A stretch of DNA of 10,913 nucleotides from Candidatus Margulisiibacteriota bacterium (GTDB lineage Bacteria > Margulisbacteria > Termititenacia > Termititenacales > Termititenacaceae), in the NCBI GenBank assembly GCA_031279305.1, contig JAITIS010000033.1, positions 1 to 10,913 of the forward strand, in the 5' to 3' direction. Shown one piece after another: positions 1 to 9,400 of this stretch (position 1 is the first letter of the stretch; every line of letters begins with the position of its first letter). Made by a program: the position numbers and the translations under genes. The notes beneath the pieces were generated by a model that saw nothing but the letters and a program-made list of their open reading frames with translations, did no database searches and was not told where the DNA came from.

Positions 1-3000
1 ATACAGGCTTCCGCGGATTGGAGCTCATCGCCCAGGGTCTGTCCTTTGCGGAGTTTAATTTCCGCGATTTTAAGCTCCGCCCGCGCCAGCCGGAACAGCA
101 TTTCCGTATAAAGATATTCCGCCTCTTCTGGAATAACGTAGGCGGCATCCGGCGCTGGAACACTGCCGCCGCAAGCCTGCAGGATAGCCGCGAGCAGTTG
201 TTTTTCTCCCGCAAAAATGGCCTCTTGTTGAGCGGTTTCCAGCAGTTGTTTGGCGCGCTCTACCGCGGCTGACAAAGAGGCGGCATTCCAAGCCGGATCG
301 TTCTGTCTAAGAGACAGCACAAAAAGACCCTGTTGCGCGGCAAGCAAGCCCTGCCTCAAGGCAAAATACCGGCCGGTATTTGTTTGGTATTCCGGACTGC
401 TTTTTAAGTTTTCCAATACGGTTAGCAAAGCGTTCGTTTTTTGCTCGGCCTGACCCAGCCCCGCGCGCTGGAAAAGACCGGATTCCTCGCGCAAGCGGAT
501 TAGCGCATTGGCCAGAGCCAAAAGCATTTTTTCCGCCGTATAGCCCTCAAATTCCGCCGGCAGTCCATTTTCTCCGGAGTTGTTTCTCAGGGATTTATTC
601 CATAACATATACTCCTGCAAAACCGCCGGATCAGCATAAATCGAAGCGATCTCCGGCCGGCCGGCGCGCCATTTATTCAGGGCTTCGCGCAAAGCCTCCT
701 CGGCAATACGGACAGCTTCGCGCAGGTCATTGCGCCCCAGCGCGTCGCCCATCCGCGCGTAATCCGCGGCCAGCCCTTCGCCGGCGGAGGAATATAAAAT
801 TTCAGGCAGATCTTTCACGCCCTGCCGGCGCAGATGTTCGATAATCAGCGCGGCGGACTCCGGATAGTATGTTATTCCGCTCGTATTTTCCGGTATACAG
901 GCCAGCACATCCGTTAAAATCTTGGCTTCGGGAGAGTTTTGTCCGGCCAGCCGTTCCCGCAAGACCGGCAGAGAGACGGTTTTCTCGCCGGGCAAAAGCA
1001 AATTGTCTGTCAACAGTCTAAGCAGAATAAAATAACCATAGCCTTTTTCCGCCGGGGTGAAAGTAAAACCGTCTGGTTTTTTGAATTCATTTACTTTCGC
1101 GACTAGAATAGCATTATTCTGCGCGGACAATTCCGAATAATAAGCCTCCAATCCCAGATCGTACAAAACATTCACCGCCTGAATTATTTCCTCCGGCGCA
1201 AATAAATGCCTGACCGCCAGCGCGTTATCCAGCAGATTGTCCAGAGCCGCTTTGTCCGGCCAAAAATCTCCCTGTATCTCGCAGGCGGCCAGGGTTTGCG
1301 CAAAATTTTGTTCCAGCACATCATAGGACGGCATATCCCTGCGCGGCGCGGCGGTCTCCTGCAGTTTGGCATACTGCGTCCGCAGCTGGACGGCGGCGGC
1401 GGCGGGCAGGCTATCCAGCGCGCTAAAGAAATCCTCGCGCGCTTTTTCCCGCTCGCTGGTCAAATCCCCAGCCGCGTAATTTTGGCGGAGAGCTTTGTAT
1501 TTCAGCAAAGCCAGTCTGGCCAGATAGCCGCGTAAAAGTCCGGCCAACCCCTCGTTTTTCGGCCAAGCGGTCAGAGCGGTTTGAGCGTTGTTAATCCCTG
1601 CCGCCAGCGCTTTCAGGGCTTCGTCGCCTTCCAAAGAATTTAGATAAATATAATGCAGGGTCAACCCGGTTTCCTCTGTCTTGAGACCGTCCTGCGGATC
1701 GACAACCGGGAAATCCGCCGCCAGCGCCGCATAATTTCTAGTCTCGGCATCCGCGTAAGCTTTAAGCTGGGTCAACATCCCGGCATAATCAGCCTGCTGT
1801 TCAGGCGGAAGCGCTCCGACCAGAGTCTCTGCCTGCGCCAAATTAAGCGCGGCGGACGCCTCGGGATCGAGCAGCGCCAGATTGGCCTCGCAAATATTGG
1901 CCGGCGTCAAATCGGCAAGTTTTAATAGTTCGGCCAGCTCAGTTTTATCCGCCAGCGCGATCCGGCGGGAATAATAAAGGCCTTTTTGTTCGGCGTTCAA
2001 AGTCTGCGGCTCAATAGCCTGAAGTATGCCTCGCGCCTGTTCTCTCTCTCCCAGCCTGAGATGGACGCCGGCTTTTTGCAGATCATCATAAATCCGCGCT
2101 TCCTGTTCGTCTGTTTCAGCAATAAAAGCTAAATCTACCTGCTCAAGCAGGCCCAGAGCTTCCGTATACCAGCCCTGCTCTTCTTTGATCTGCGCCAGCA
2201 GGCGCCGGGCGTCATTGAGCAGATAAAACCATTTAGCCGGAACGACCAGACCGGATTTTGAGATAGCGTCTATCTGTGCGAAAACCGCTTTTTTCGGGTT
2301 AATTATTGCCGCTAAATCTGTTTCACCCGTGTAATCTCCGCCCAGCATAGCGATTTTGGCCAGCAGCATTTTCCGCTTGTGCTCAATATATATCCTGTCC
2401 GGAGAATTCGGGGGCAAAGGCTCTTCTTTAATATTTTGCAGATAGTCAAGCAGTCTATTCCTCTCCGGCGCGGCCTTTTTTAACTGCTGTTCCACAAAAT
2501 TAAATATAATGCCCGCCTGCGCTAGGCGCTCGGCGTCGTTTTGCGGAACATAAGCGGCATAGGCCGCGGCCAAATTTTCCGGCAGAGTGATATTTTCTTT
2601 AGCCCAGCAGTCCGCAATAATTGCAAAATTGACCGGATCCAGTTTTTCCCGCGCCGTTGCTGTTTCGATTTCGGCAGAGATATTATCTCTGATAAATTTA
2701 CGGGCGGCTGCATAATCCCGCAGGACATAAGCATAAGCGACCGGCAATAACTCCCGCGCGGCAGTCCTAATATCCGCCGGACATTCCGCCCCGCGGCTTA
2801 ACTGCCCGTCATACCAGACGACCGCCTGCGAAACTTTATCCAAATCAATTTCAGCGGCGGGCAGCTGATCTCTGTCGCCGCGTTTGATATAAGCCAGCAT
2901 TTGCAGAGCCTGCGCCTCAAATCTTAAATCCGCGGCCAGTCCCGGCCGGGCCAGCAAGTTTCCGGCGTTTTGTTCCGCTATAGCCAGAGTTTTGGCCAGC

Positions 3001-6000
3001 GGCACATCTTCGCGGTCAAAAAGCGACCAGCAGAAATCCAGAAGCATCCGGTCCGGCAGACTGGCATAATAATCAGGGTCCAGCGCGGCAATAGTCTCCG
3101 GCAGGAGCAGCATAGCGCGCAGGGCTTTTTCCGCCTCGTCTTCATCGCCTGACGCGGTGACATTTTCGCCGGCGGTCAATTTGGCCAGAGCCAGCAATTC
3201 ATTGATGAATAAAGTTTTTTGCAGATCGGTCGCGCATTTTTCCTGATAAAATTTTAGATAACCCATGCCACCGGTCAGCGCGGACTCGGTCAGCTGAGTG
3301 GCGTTGTCCAGCGCCCTCAAGTTTATTTCTATGGTGTCCGCCAGCAGTTTTTCGGTGAGCTGCTCCGGGTTTAATCTAAGCTTTTCTTTTAATTTTTGCA
3401 GTTCTGTTTTAATCTGCGCAGGCGCATTTTTATACTGGCGCAATATTCTGCGGATCTGCAGTTCAGCATAAGTGCAATATTTTTCCGGATCGTCAGCCGC
3501 CCTATCTAACAATAGGGACGCCGTCTGCAAAGCATTTTCCATCGCTCCTAGTGTATTTTGCGCCGGACTCTGGCGGTAGTGCATTTCCGCCGCGGCCAGC
3601 AGAACATTGATGCGCAGTAGTCTGGCCGGCGCGCCGGTTTGGTTTTGCTCAATAATTTCCGCCAGCCTCAGCAGGGCTGCGTCGTCGCGGGTGTTTTTAT
3701 TGTATCCGTACAGCACGATCAGGCTGTCAAAAGCGGCGTAGACGCGCTGCGCCGCAAAGTCCGGCCTCTCCGCCGCAAAAGAACGATAGCCCGGCACAAA
3801 ACCGGAATCGACGCTGCCTCCAGCCACCGCCCGTTGATTGTCCGCGGCCTTGTTGCTTTTGAACCAGACCAGACGCAGCAGATCCTCCGCTTCCAGTCTC
3901 AAGCTCGTCTGCGGATGGTAACGGACGGCAAAGGCTCCGGCTTGCTCCAGCGCGGCGGGGTCCGGTTTATCCGAAGCCGCCAGCGACCAAGCGTAATCCA
4001 GCCGCAAGCGCGGTTCCAGCGCGGCAAAGAATTTTTTATCAAACAAAGCGGCGTCCGCGTTAATGATTTCTTCCAGCGCCTGTTCGGCTGGATCGTCATC
4101 GCCATAAGCGCCGGGCGTCCGGTTAGGGCCGGCCGTTAGTTTGGCCAGCTGTAACAGCAAAGCGGCATAATACTGGCGATTTAAGGCCGCATAATGATCA
4201 TCGGCAGTCCGGTATCCGGCATATTTTGCGCGCAAGGCGGATGCTGTCCTGCCGGCACCCAGCGTTCTCAAACCGCTGTAAAGACCGGCGTCGCCGGTCA
4301 GTTCAATCTTATGCAGGACTATCCGGTCATACAAAAGTTTTTCTGTTTCAGCATCCGCATTGGACAGATTAAATTTGGCCGCAACAGCATCCAGCGCTTC
4401 CAGTATCTTTTTTTTATCCTCAGCCAGCAAGGCCGCGCGGATATGCAGATCGATCAGATTATAACGCAGGCGGTCTTGCTGCCAAGGTTTCCTGCTGATA
4501 GCACCGTCATTGATCAGGGCTTCCAGCTCGGCCAAATCAGTTTCAGCCGCCGGCGGCACGCTGGAGGGATTTTGCTCAAGATCGCTCAGGATTTTTAAGA
4601 GCAGGGCGTCGCAGTAAATATTTTTAATATAAGCCGCGTCCAGAGTTGGAGTTTCAGATCTGGACTTGTATTCATTCTGAATAGCCTCAAAAACAACGGC
4701 GCGCTCCGCCTCCCGCTCCTCCTCCGCATACAGCGCGGACAACCCGCCGGCCGCCGCCCAATGGCCGCGCGCATTTTGATCGTCATAGGCATAACCCTGC
4801 GCGCTGACCACCGCCGCGGCTGGAGTGACGTTGTAGAGTTTTTTGTAAATCGCAATACGGGTCCCGGCGTCTATTTCCAGCTGGGCGGCGATAAACAAAA
4901 AGCGGGTGTTTACATTATCCTGCTTGAGATAGTCATCCCAATTGACAGCGCCTAAAACAGCAGATTTAAGCACAGTATAAATTTCCTGCGCCGGAGTTTT
5001 TTGCTCATTCTCCAGATAGCGCTCTATCGCCCCGCATCTAGCGTTTAACAGCAATTCCCGATCGGCTTTGCTGGGCGTGTATGTGCCGCCAACAACGCGG
5101 CCGGCGCGGTAGATTTCGGTCAATCCGCCGGCGGAGTTCAAAACACCATCCGCGATCCCGCGGCGTCCGCCGCCCAGAGTCAGCGCTAAAAACAGATCCG
5201 GATCCTCGCGCAACAGAGCCTCTTCGGACTGGATATAATACATCCTCTGGCGTTCCAGACTGGTTTGCGGGACGACATCCGGGCTGCCCAGCGCCTCGCC
5301 GGCAGCCAGAGGAATATGATTTTTTATTTCGACGATGACGGCTTCGCGTTTAAGAAAATTGATCTCGCGGCGGGCTAAAGCCACAAACTCCGCAAAGTAT
5401 ACGCCTTCTTTGTTGCTCAGCCGTTCCGTCAACCCGGAGTTCAACAGGGCAGTCAGCGCGTCCGTCTGCTTGGTAGATTTCAGATAATTGGCGTACAGCA
5501 GATAACACTGGACGTAATTATCATAATCCATCTGGTCTTCATAGCTGCTAAAACGTTTCGGCGTATTGATGCTGCCATTCAGATTGCTGATCACCAATTC
5601 TGAATTATTTAAGTTGGCAAAAGCAGTATTTTGTTTTTTTATATCCGCTTCGTAATTTTGCACGTCGTTCGGATAATTAGAAACAAGATCATTTAGAATT
5701 CTGGTCATCAGCAAATGGCGTCCGAAACCAAAAGCAGGGTTATCCACCGCCAGATACTTGTACAAATCGTAATATTCGGCGGCCGCCACATCTGCGGTAC
5801 GCGCGCGTATTTTTAACTCAATATACTGTCTGGCCGTTCTATAAAATTTTCTGGCCGTGCCAGATAAAGCGTTCTCGGCAGCGGAAAATATACTCAATAT
5901 TCTGCCTGCCGGATCCTCTGCAGCCGGGACATTTTTATTGACCGCAAAAGCGTCTTTTTCCACCAGCTGAATAATCATCGAGATAAACCACATTTGTTTT

Positions 6001-6437
6001 TCATCGGAATGATTCATAAAAACAAAGGGATAGAAATCTTTGCCTTCGACCTTAATGCATAAGTCATTGTAATTGGGCCCCAATAAAGAATTGACACGCC
6101 CCGGTCTGGCGTTTAGATCAAACAATAAACGTTTAGCTTCCTCATATTGCCCGGCGATAATAGTCAGCGCAGTCAAGGCGTAGCACAGCGACAGAAAATG
6201 CGGAGCATCATACCTAGAATGATCCGCGGCGTTAGAAACAATTCTGTTGACAACGGCCAAAGAATTGGCCATTTTAGTCTGCCTGTCCTGACCGGGCGGC
6301 AGTTTTTCCAAAACATTGATCTCATCATAGAGCGCTTGAATATAAGCGTTATAGTCAACCGCGCTGGACGTATAAGGATGATCGATCAGTATCTGATATT
6401 CGTTGGTTGTTATATTGCCGTCTATTCTTGGTTCCAT
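1..6437 (-). CDS. Giant helical-repeat (TPR-like) protein, partial: C-terminus beyond the left edge
   Basis: An open frame runs from ATG at 6437 to the left edge, giving at least 2145 residues (complete codons end at position 3) with no stop found on translation. The product is rich in Ala, Leu, Glu and Tyr and patterned as paired amphipathic helices throughout, as in TPR or other alpha-solenoid scaffolds, which bind proteins or polymers rather than catalyse. The best TPR-like stretch is at about 1410-1477 (GWYTEALGLLEQ, then HLRLGEREQARGILQAIEP). A unit of about 320-330 residues is tandemly duplicated at about 603-931 and 932-1255, with a degenerate third copy from about 1348. The N-terminus (MEPRIDGN) shows no signal peptide, and I see no clear transmembrane segment. 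The start is fixed by a Shine-Dalgarno overlapping the upstream stop. Tight coupling to gene 1 suggests a partner role. No specific family is recognised. Confidence 0.9.
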   Translation of the reverse strand, partial: MEPRIDGNITTNEYQILIDHPYTSSAVDYNAYIQALYDEINVLEKLPPGQDRQTKMANSLAVVNRIVSNAADHSRYDAPHFLSLCYALTALTIIAGQYEEAKRLLFDLNARPGRVNSLLGPNYNDLCIKVEGKDFYPFVFMNHSDEKQMWFISMIIQLVEKDAFAVNKNVPAAEDPAGRILSIFSAAENALSGTARKFYRTARQYIELKIRARTADVAAAEYYDLYKYLAVDNPAFGFGRHLLMTRILNDLVSNYPNDVQNYEADIKKQNTAFANLNNSELVISNLNGSINTPKRFSSYEDQMDYDNYVQCYLLYANYLKSTKQTDALTALLNSGLTERLSNKEGVYFAEFVALARREINFLKREAVIVEIKNHIPLAAGEALGSPDVVPQTSLERQRMYYIQSEEALLREDPDLFLALTLGGGRRGIADGVLNSAGGLTEIYRAGRVVGGTYTPSKADRELLLNARCGAIERYLENEQKTPAQEIYTVLKSAVLGAVNWDDYLKQDNVNTRFLFIAAQLEIDAGTRIAIYKKLYNVTPAAAVVSAQGYAYDDQNARGHWAAAGGLSALYAEEEREAERAVVFEAIQNEYKSRSETPTLDAAYIKNIYCDALLLKILSDLEQNPSSVPPAAETDLAELEALINDGAISRKPWQQDRLRYNLIDLHIRAALLAEDKKKILEALDAVAAKFNLSNADAETEKLLYDRIVLHKIELTGDAGLYSGLRTLGAGRTASALRAKYAGYRTADDHYAALNRQYYAALLLQLAKLTAGPNRTPGAYGDDDPAEQALEEIINADAALFDKKFFAALEPRLRLDYAWSLAASDKPDPAALEQAGAFAVRYHPQTSLRLEAEDLLRLVWFKSNKAADNQRAVAGGSVDSGFVPGYRSFAAERPDFAAQRVYAAFDSLIVLYGYNKNTRDDAALLRLAEIIEQNQTGAPARLLRINVLLAAAEMHYRQSPAQNTLGAMENALQTASLLLDRAADDPEKYCTYAELQIRRILRQYKNAPAQIKTELQKLKEKLRLNPEQLTEKLLADTIEINLRALDNATQLTESALTGGMGYLKFYQEKCATDLQKTLFINELLALAKLTAGENVTASGDEDEAEKALRAMLLLPETIAALDPDYYASLPDRMLLDFCWSLFDREDVPLAKTLAIAEQNAGNLLARPGLAADLRFEAQALQMLAYIKRGDRDQLPAAEIDLDKVSQAVVWYDGQLSRGAECPADIRTAARELLPVAYAYVLRDYAAARKFIRDNISAEIETATAREKLDPVNFAIIADCWAKENITLPENLAAAYAAYVPQNDAERLAQAGIIFNFVEQQLKKAAPERNRLLDYLQNIKEEPLPPNSPDRIYIEHKRKMLLAKIAMLGGDYTGETDLAAIINPKKAVFAQIDAISKSGLVVPAKWFYLLNDARRLLAQIKEEQGWYTEALGLLEQVDLAFIAETDEQEARIYDDLQKAGVHLRLGEREQARGILQAIEPQTLNAEQKGLYYSRRIALADKTELAELLKLADLTPANICEANLALLDPEASAALNLAQAETLVGALPPEQQADYAGMLTQLKAYADAETRNYAALAADFPVVDPQDGLKTEETGLTLHYIYLNSLEGDEALKALAAGINNAQTALTAWPKNEGLAGLLRGYLARLALLKYKALRQNYAAGDLTSEREKAREDFFSALDSLPAAAAVQLRTQYAKLQETAAPRRDMPSYDVLEQNFAQTLAACEIQGDFWPDKAALDNLLDNALAVRHLFAPEEIIQAVNVLYDLGLEAYYSELSAQNNAILVAKVNEFKKPDGFTFTPAEKGYGYFILLRLLTDNLLLPGEKTVSLPVLRERLAGQNSPEAKILTDVLACIPENTSGITYYPESAALIIEHLRRQGVKDLPEILYSSAGEGLAADYARMGDALGRNDLREAVRIAEEALREALNKWRAGRPEIASIYADPAVLQEYMLWNKSLRNNSGENGLPAEFEGYTAEKMLLALANALIRLREESGLFQRAGLGQAEQKTNALLTVLENLKSSPEYQTNTGRYFALRQGLLAAQQGLFVLSLRQNDPAWNAASLSAAVERAKQLLETAQQEAIFAGEKQLLAAILQACGGSVPAPDAAYVIPEEAEYLYTEMLFRLARAELKIAEIKLRKGQTLGDELQSAEAC
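1638..2396 (-). repeat. Degenerate third copy of the long repeat (residues about 1348-1600 of gene 2)
   Basis: RIYIEHKRKMLLAKI (from 1348) corresponds to the start of copy 1. WFYLLNDARRLLAQI and DEQEARIYDDLQKAGVHL align with RYNLIDLHIRAALLA and DAETEKLLYDRIVLHKIEL of copy 1. LLKLADLT (1504-1511) stands where LAKLT stands. The distance from the starting Tyr to that Thr is 161 residues here and 165 in copy 1. The acidic segment is missing, and LDPEASAALNLAQAETL replaces the region before WSL. This copy also contains the most TPR-like helices. The right boundary is uncertain. Confidence 0.5.
2673..3644 (-). repeat. Long protein repeat, copy 2 (residues about 932-1255 of gene 2)
   Basis: This unit follows copy 1 directly. 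Counterparts are ARLLRINVLLAAAEM, NPEQLTEKLLADTIEI, LAKLTAG at 1084-1090, DEDEAEKAL, LDFCWSL at 1133-1139, DLRFEAQALQML and ARKFIRDNI. LAKLTAG and the WSL motif both lie exactly 320 residues (960 bases) after those of copy 1. Compensating small insertions and deletions lie between them, which is typical of a tandem domain duplication. Confidence 0.75.
3645..4631 (-). repeat. Long protein repeat, copy 1 (residues about 603-931 of gene 2)
   Basis: This unit begins near YIKNIYCDALLLKIL and ends near LRLAEIIEQ. Landmarks are NADAETEKLLYDRIVL, LAKLTAG at 764-770, a DDDPAEQAL acidic segment, LDYAWSL at 813-819 and SLRLEAEDLLRL. Each has a counterpart in the next copy in the same order. The similarity is clear in protein but diffuse in DNA, so the duplication is old. 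Confidence 0.75.
4632..6437 (-). other. N-terminal helical region of gene 2 (residues 1-602)
   Basis: About 600 residues precede the clear tandem repeat. They contain helix-pair patterns such as a QYEEAKRLLFDLN segment, which looks like the second helix of a TPR. A less regular glycine-containing stretch lies near residues 410-450 (LGGGRRGIADG, then AGRVVGGTY). NTRFLFIAAQLEI at about residue 512 weakly resembles SLRLEAEDLLRL of repeat copy 1, at a distance near 320 residues. A very diverged earlier copy is possible but not established. No catalytic motif is recognised. Confidence 0.45.
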
Positions 6438-6443
6438 AGCCTG

Positions 6444-6448
6444 CTCCT
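6444..6448 (-). promoter_or_regulatory. Ribosome binding site of gene 2, overlapping the stop of gene 1
   Basis: On the minus strand the junction reads TAGGAGCAGGCTATG. AGGAG shares two bases with the TAG stop of gene 1 and lies six bases from the ATG at 6437. Ribosomes ending gene 1 would therefore sit on the start site of gene 2. This implies one transcript and probable translational coupling, and leaves no room for a separate promoter or terminator. Confidence 0.85.
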
Positions 6449-9400
6449 AGATCCGCCGGCGCGGCGGCGGTTTATCGCTCTCCGCATATCTAAACTGCAC
6501 GGCTTCCGCCATAGCCCGCACGGTCTCTACCATATAATCATAGCGGTCAAGGTATTCATCTTCCAAGACACGGTTATATAAATCAAGTCCATTTATTTTG
6601 ACGCCGTTTTCTGTATCATAATACGTCACTGCCGCATAAATATAGGCTTCGGAAACTTTATAATAAGCATATTCTTCTAGCTGACCGTACAATAAAGCAT
6701 TTTTTTGCAGATCAGCAAGTTTAGCCAGTGTATCCTTAATATTATCTATATTTGCCTCTTCCTGCAATGTGATCCGTTCAATCACGCCGACTAGTTTATT
6801 ATTCTCCCGCCAGTTAGGATTATAGTTTTTATACATAGCGATCAGCGAATACACCGCCGGCCTCAATTGGGCGTACAGTTCGGCATTCTCTTTGCTGAAT
6901 AAATCCCTAGTGGCGGCGCCGGACGCCAGACGCTCCAGATCATAACCCAGCCAGTATATATTGTTCAAAAAATCCGCCAGAGTATCCATATAGGCAAAGT
7001 TCTGGCGGTAATCCAGATAAATATCGGCATAATATTTGGCGGCAAAAGCGTCCACGAGCGCATCGCCGTAAGCGGCTGGCATCTGGATGCCTGTCTGCTG
7101 AATAATATCAATCATCTGCAACAATCGGGGCAAAACAGCATTTAAGCTCTTTGCCCGCTTTGCCATTTCTGCGCGCGCATTTTTTTGATTATCTTCATTA
7201 TTTAGAAATTTAAGCGCGCTGTTCGCTTCCTGATACAGCGCCAGCTTATAGGCCGACCAGAGCATCACATAATAATTATTGTAGGCCTCATTGAACTCTC
7301 TCCGGCCGTCCGCGCTGGCCAGATCATACCGGCGTCCGTAAAGCGTGCCGCTGGAGCGGTCGATGCCGGCTAAAACTCTGTCAATCATATCCCGCTTGAT
7401 CCGCGCCGGTATTGTTTCTGTTTCCGCAAAAAGCACCGGCACAAAACCCTGCATCTGGTATTCTTGGGGCAGATTGTTTATATATCCGCTTAGCGCGGTT
7501 TCTAAATCACCAGTATTGCGCGCAAGGATAGACTGGACATCCCGCTTGACCAACTCTTTGATCAGCGCCATTTTCAGGGAGCGCGGTATTTCCATTCGGC
7601 TGAGCTTCTGCGGCGTAAGTTTATAATCTGTTATCTCCGGAATCGCTCCGGCTGGCAGCGTTTTATTTACCGCCAGCGTGTCTATTTTATTATCGCCGCG
7701 GTATTCTCCCCATTCCAGAATAAGCCGCCTAAGTTCATTTTGTTTGACTGGAGGATTGGCAAAATAATCATAAACAAGATCATCGCCATACTCAGCATAA
7801 CGCGCGGAAATAAGGCGCAAGTGGCTTCTATCTAATGGAGACAGGCTGCTCCAGAGCATTATTTTCTGCAGATAGAGCGCTCTTAGCACCGGATTATCCG
7901 GCGGATAATTATTTAGCTCCGCCGTCAGCAGCAGCAGGTTTATTTTCTGCAGCAATTGCTCCGAATTGTAGCCGAGCATAGAAGTCAAGATACTTAAATA
8001 TTCATCCACCAGATCAATAGCGGATTTTTCCACCAAAAGATTCAGCGCCGGAATATTGCCGAGATCGAATAATTTATCCACAGGCGCCAGAGTTATCTGG
8101 ACTTTCGCGCTCTTCAAATCATCCTTGCTCAGATATTTGAGCAGGGTATCCTCATACACCTGCACTGCCTGCGCCGCGGTGTCTCTGCTCTTAGCCAGAG
8201 CCAGCGCATATTCGATAAATTTCCGCAGATAAGAATAATCCTGGCTCTTATTCTGATAATAACCGGCCAGGGCGCTAGGTATTTCGCTGCTGTCCGGCAC
8301 GGCATCTACCACATCATAACGGCTGTCATAAAACGGCGACAAATGGCCAGCCTTCCAGTGTTTAACAAAGCTGTTGGCCAGATAATGAATATTTCCATTT
8401 CGGTATATCGCATCATTTATGGAAAACCTGGCTGTCGTGCTGGAAAAATCTATTTTGGCCAGTTCCTGCAGATAATAAGTATAATAATTTGTGGCGGCTG
8501 GCGGAGAAAAAGCCCCGCCGGGGTTGTAGCCTATGTTCAGCGGCAGACGCCACAGCGCGGCCTGTCTGGCATCCGGCGTCTCCATTGGATATTGCGCGTC
8601 CGGCTCGACCAGCTGCAGCCCCCCGTATTTGCCTGATTCCGGATCCCAGCGCACAGCGCGCAATTCCAGAACATTGGGAAATTGCGCCGGATCGGGATAC
8701 CGCGCAATAATCTTTTTCAGCAAGCCCTGCGTATCCTCCAGCAGCTGGGAAAATATCGCGTAATAAAAAGCTGAGCCGGCGGTATTATACAAACCGTCCT
8801 GCTGGAAATAATCTTTGATTACGTTCAGCCAGTCATAATTAGGATAGGAAGTGTAAAATTTATAGACCAAATCTCCGTCCAGAAAACGAGGGCCGATCAG
8901 CCCCCCGGAAAGCAAGAGCAAATGAATATTATTATTCCGGTCATAATAAACACCTATGTTGCGCTGAATAAACTCATTGGCGTAAAGAGCGATAAAATTG
9001 CGCAGGTCCTGTTCGTCCTCGCCTTGTTCCACAGCTTTAATCATCGCCGTTAAAAGCAGCAGATCCGCATCGCTGGCCGAGGCATTGCCATAATTTGAAA
9101 TACCGTCTTTCTGAGCAATCTGGAAATCCTGCCCATTATAAAACACTGCCCAAGGCAAAAGTTTGGTGGTTTGATTGGTTTCTCGGTAATTTTTCTGGGA
9201 TAAATAATAAATCGTTTTTAATAAAGCCTTGACTCGCGGCCAGTTTTTCTCCGCCACGGCCTGCGCGAAACCGTAGGCCAGACTCTCGCTATTGATAATA
9301 TAATAACCTTCCGGCAGAGCATCTTGTAATTCCAGCAGTTCACCCGAAGGGCTGTTATTGATCACATAACCAAACCCGTCGCTGGTCTGGCCGTAATAGC

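Noticed and set aside
380..844. Plus-strand frame of 154 codons rich in Pro and Arg
   Set aside because: It is antisense to the open minus-strand frame, which continues to the window edge with normal helical composition. The low-complexity basic sequence reads as a shadow.
1386..1412. Short run of GGC/GCG triplets as a possible DNA microsatellite
   Set aside because: It encodes a short poly-Ala helix segment (LPAAAAVQL) in the giant gene, is only a few triplets long and is interrupted. Coding composition explains it.
3639..4139. Open frame of 166 codons on the plus strand, one of several plus-strand frames
   Set aside because: It lies wholly antisense to the giant repeat gene, whose frame shows conserved internal repeats here. 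It has no good ribosome binding site or recognisable motif, and its basic, Arg/Gln-rich composition is typical of a reverse-complement shadow.
6435..6450. Gene boundary as a possible frameshift splitting one longer gene
   Set aside because: A TAG stop, a well-placed Shine-Dalgarno and an ATG sit together with ideal spacing. This is the normal form of a coupled operon junction, so no sequencing error is needed.
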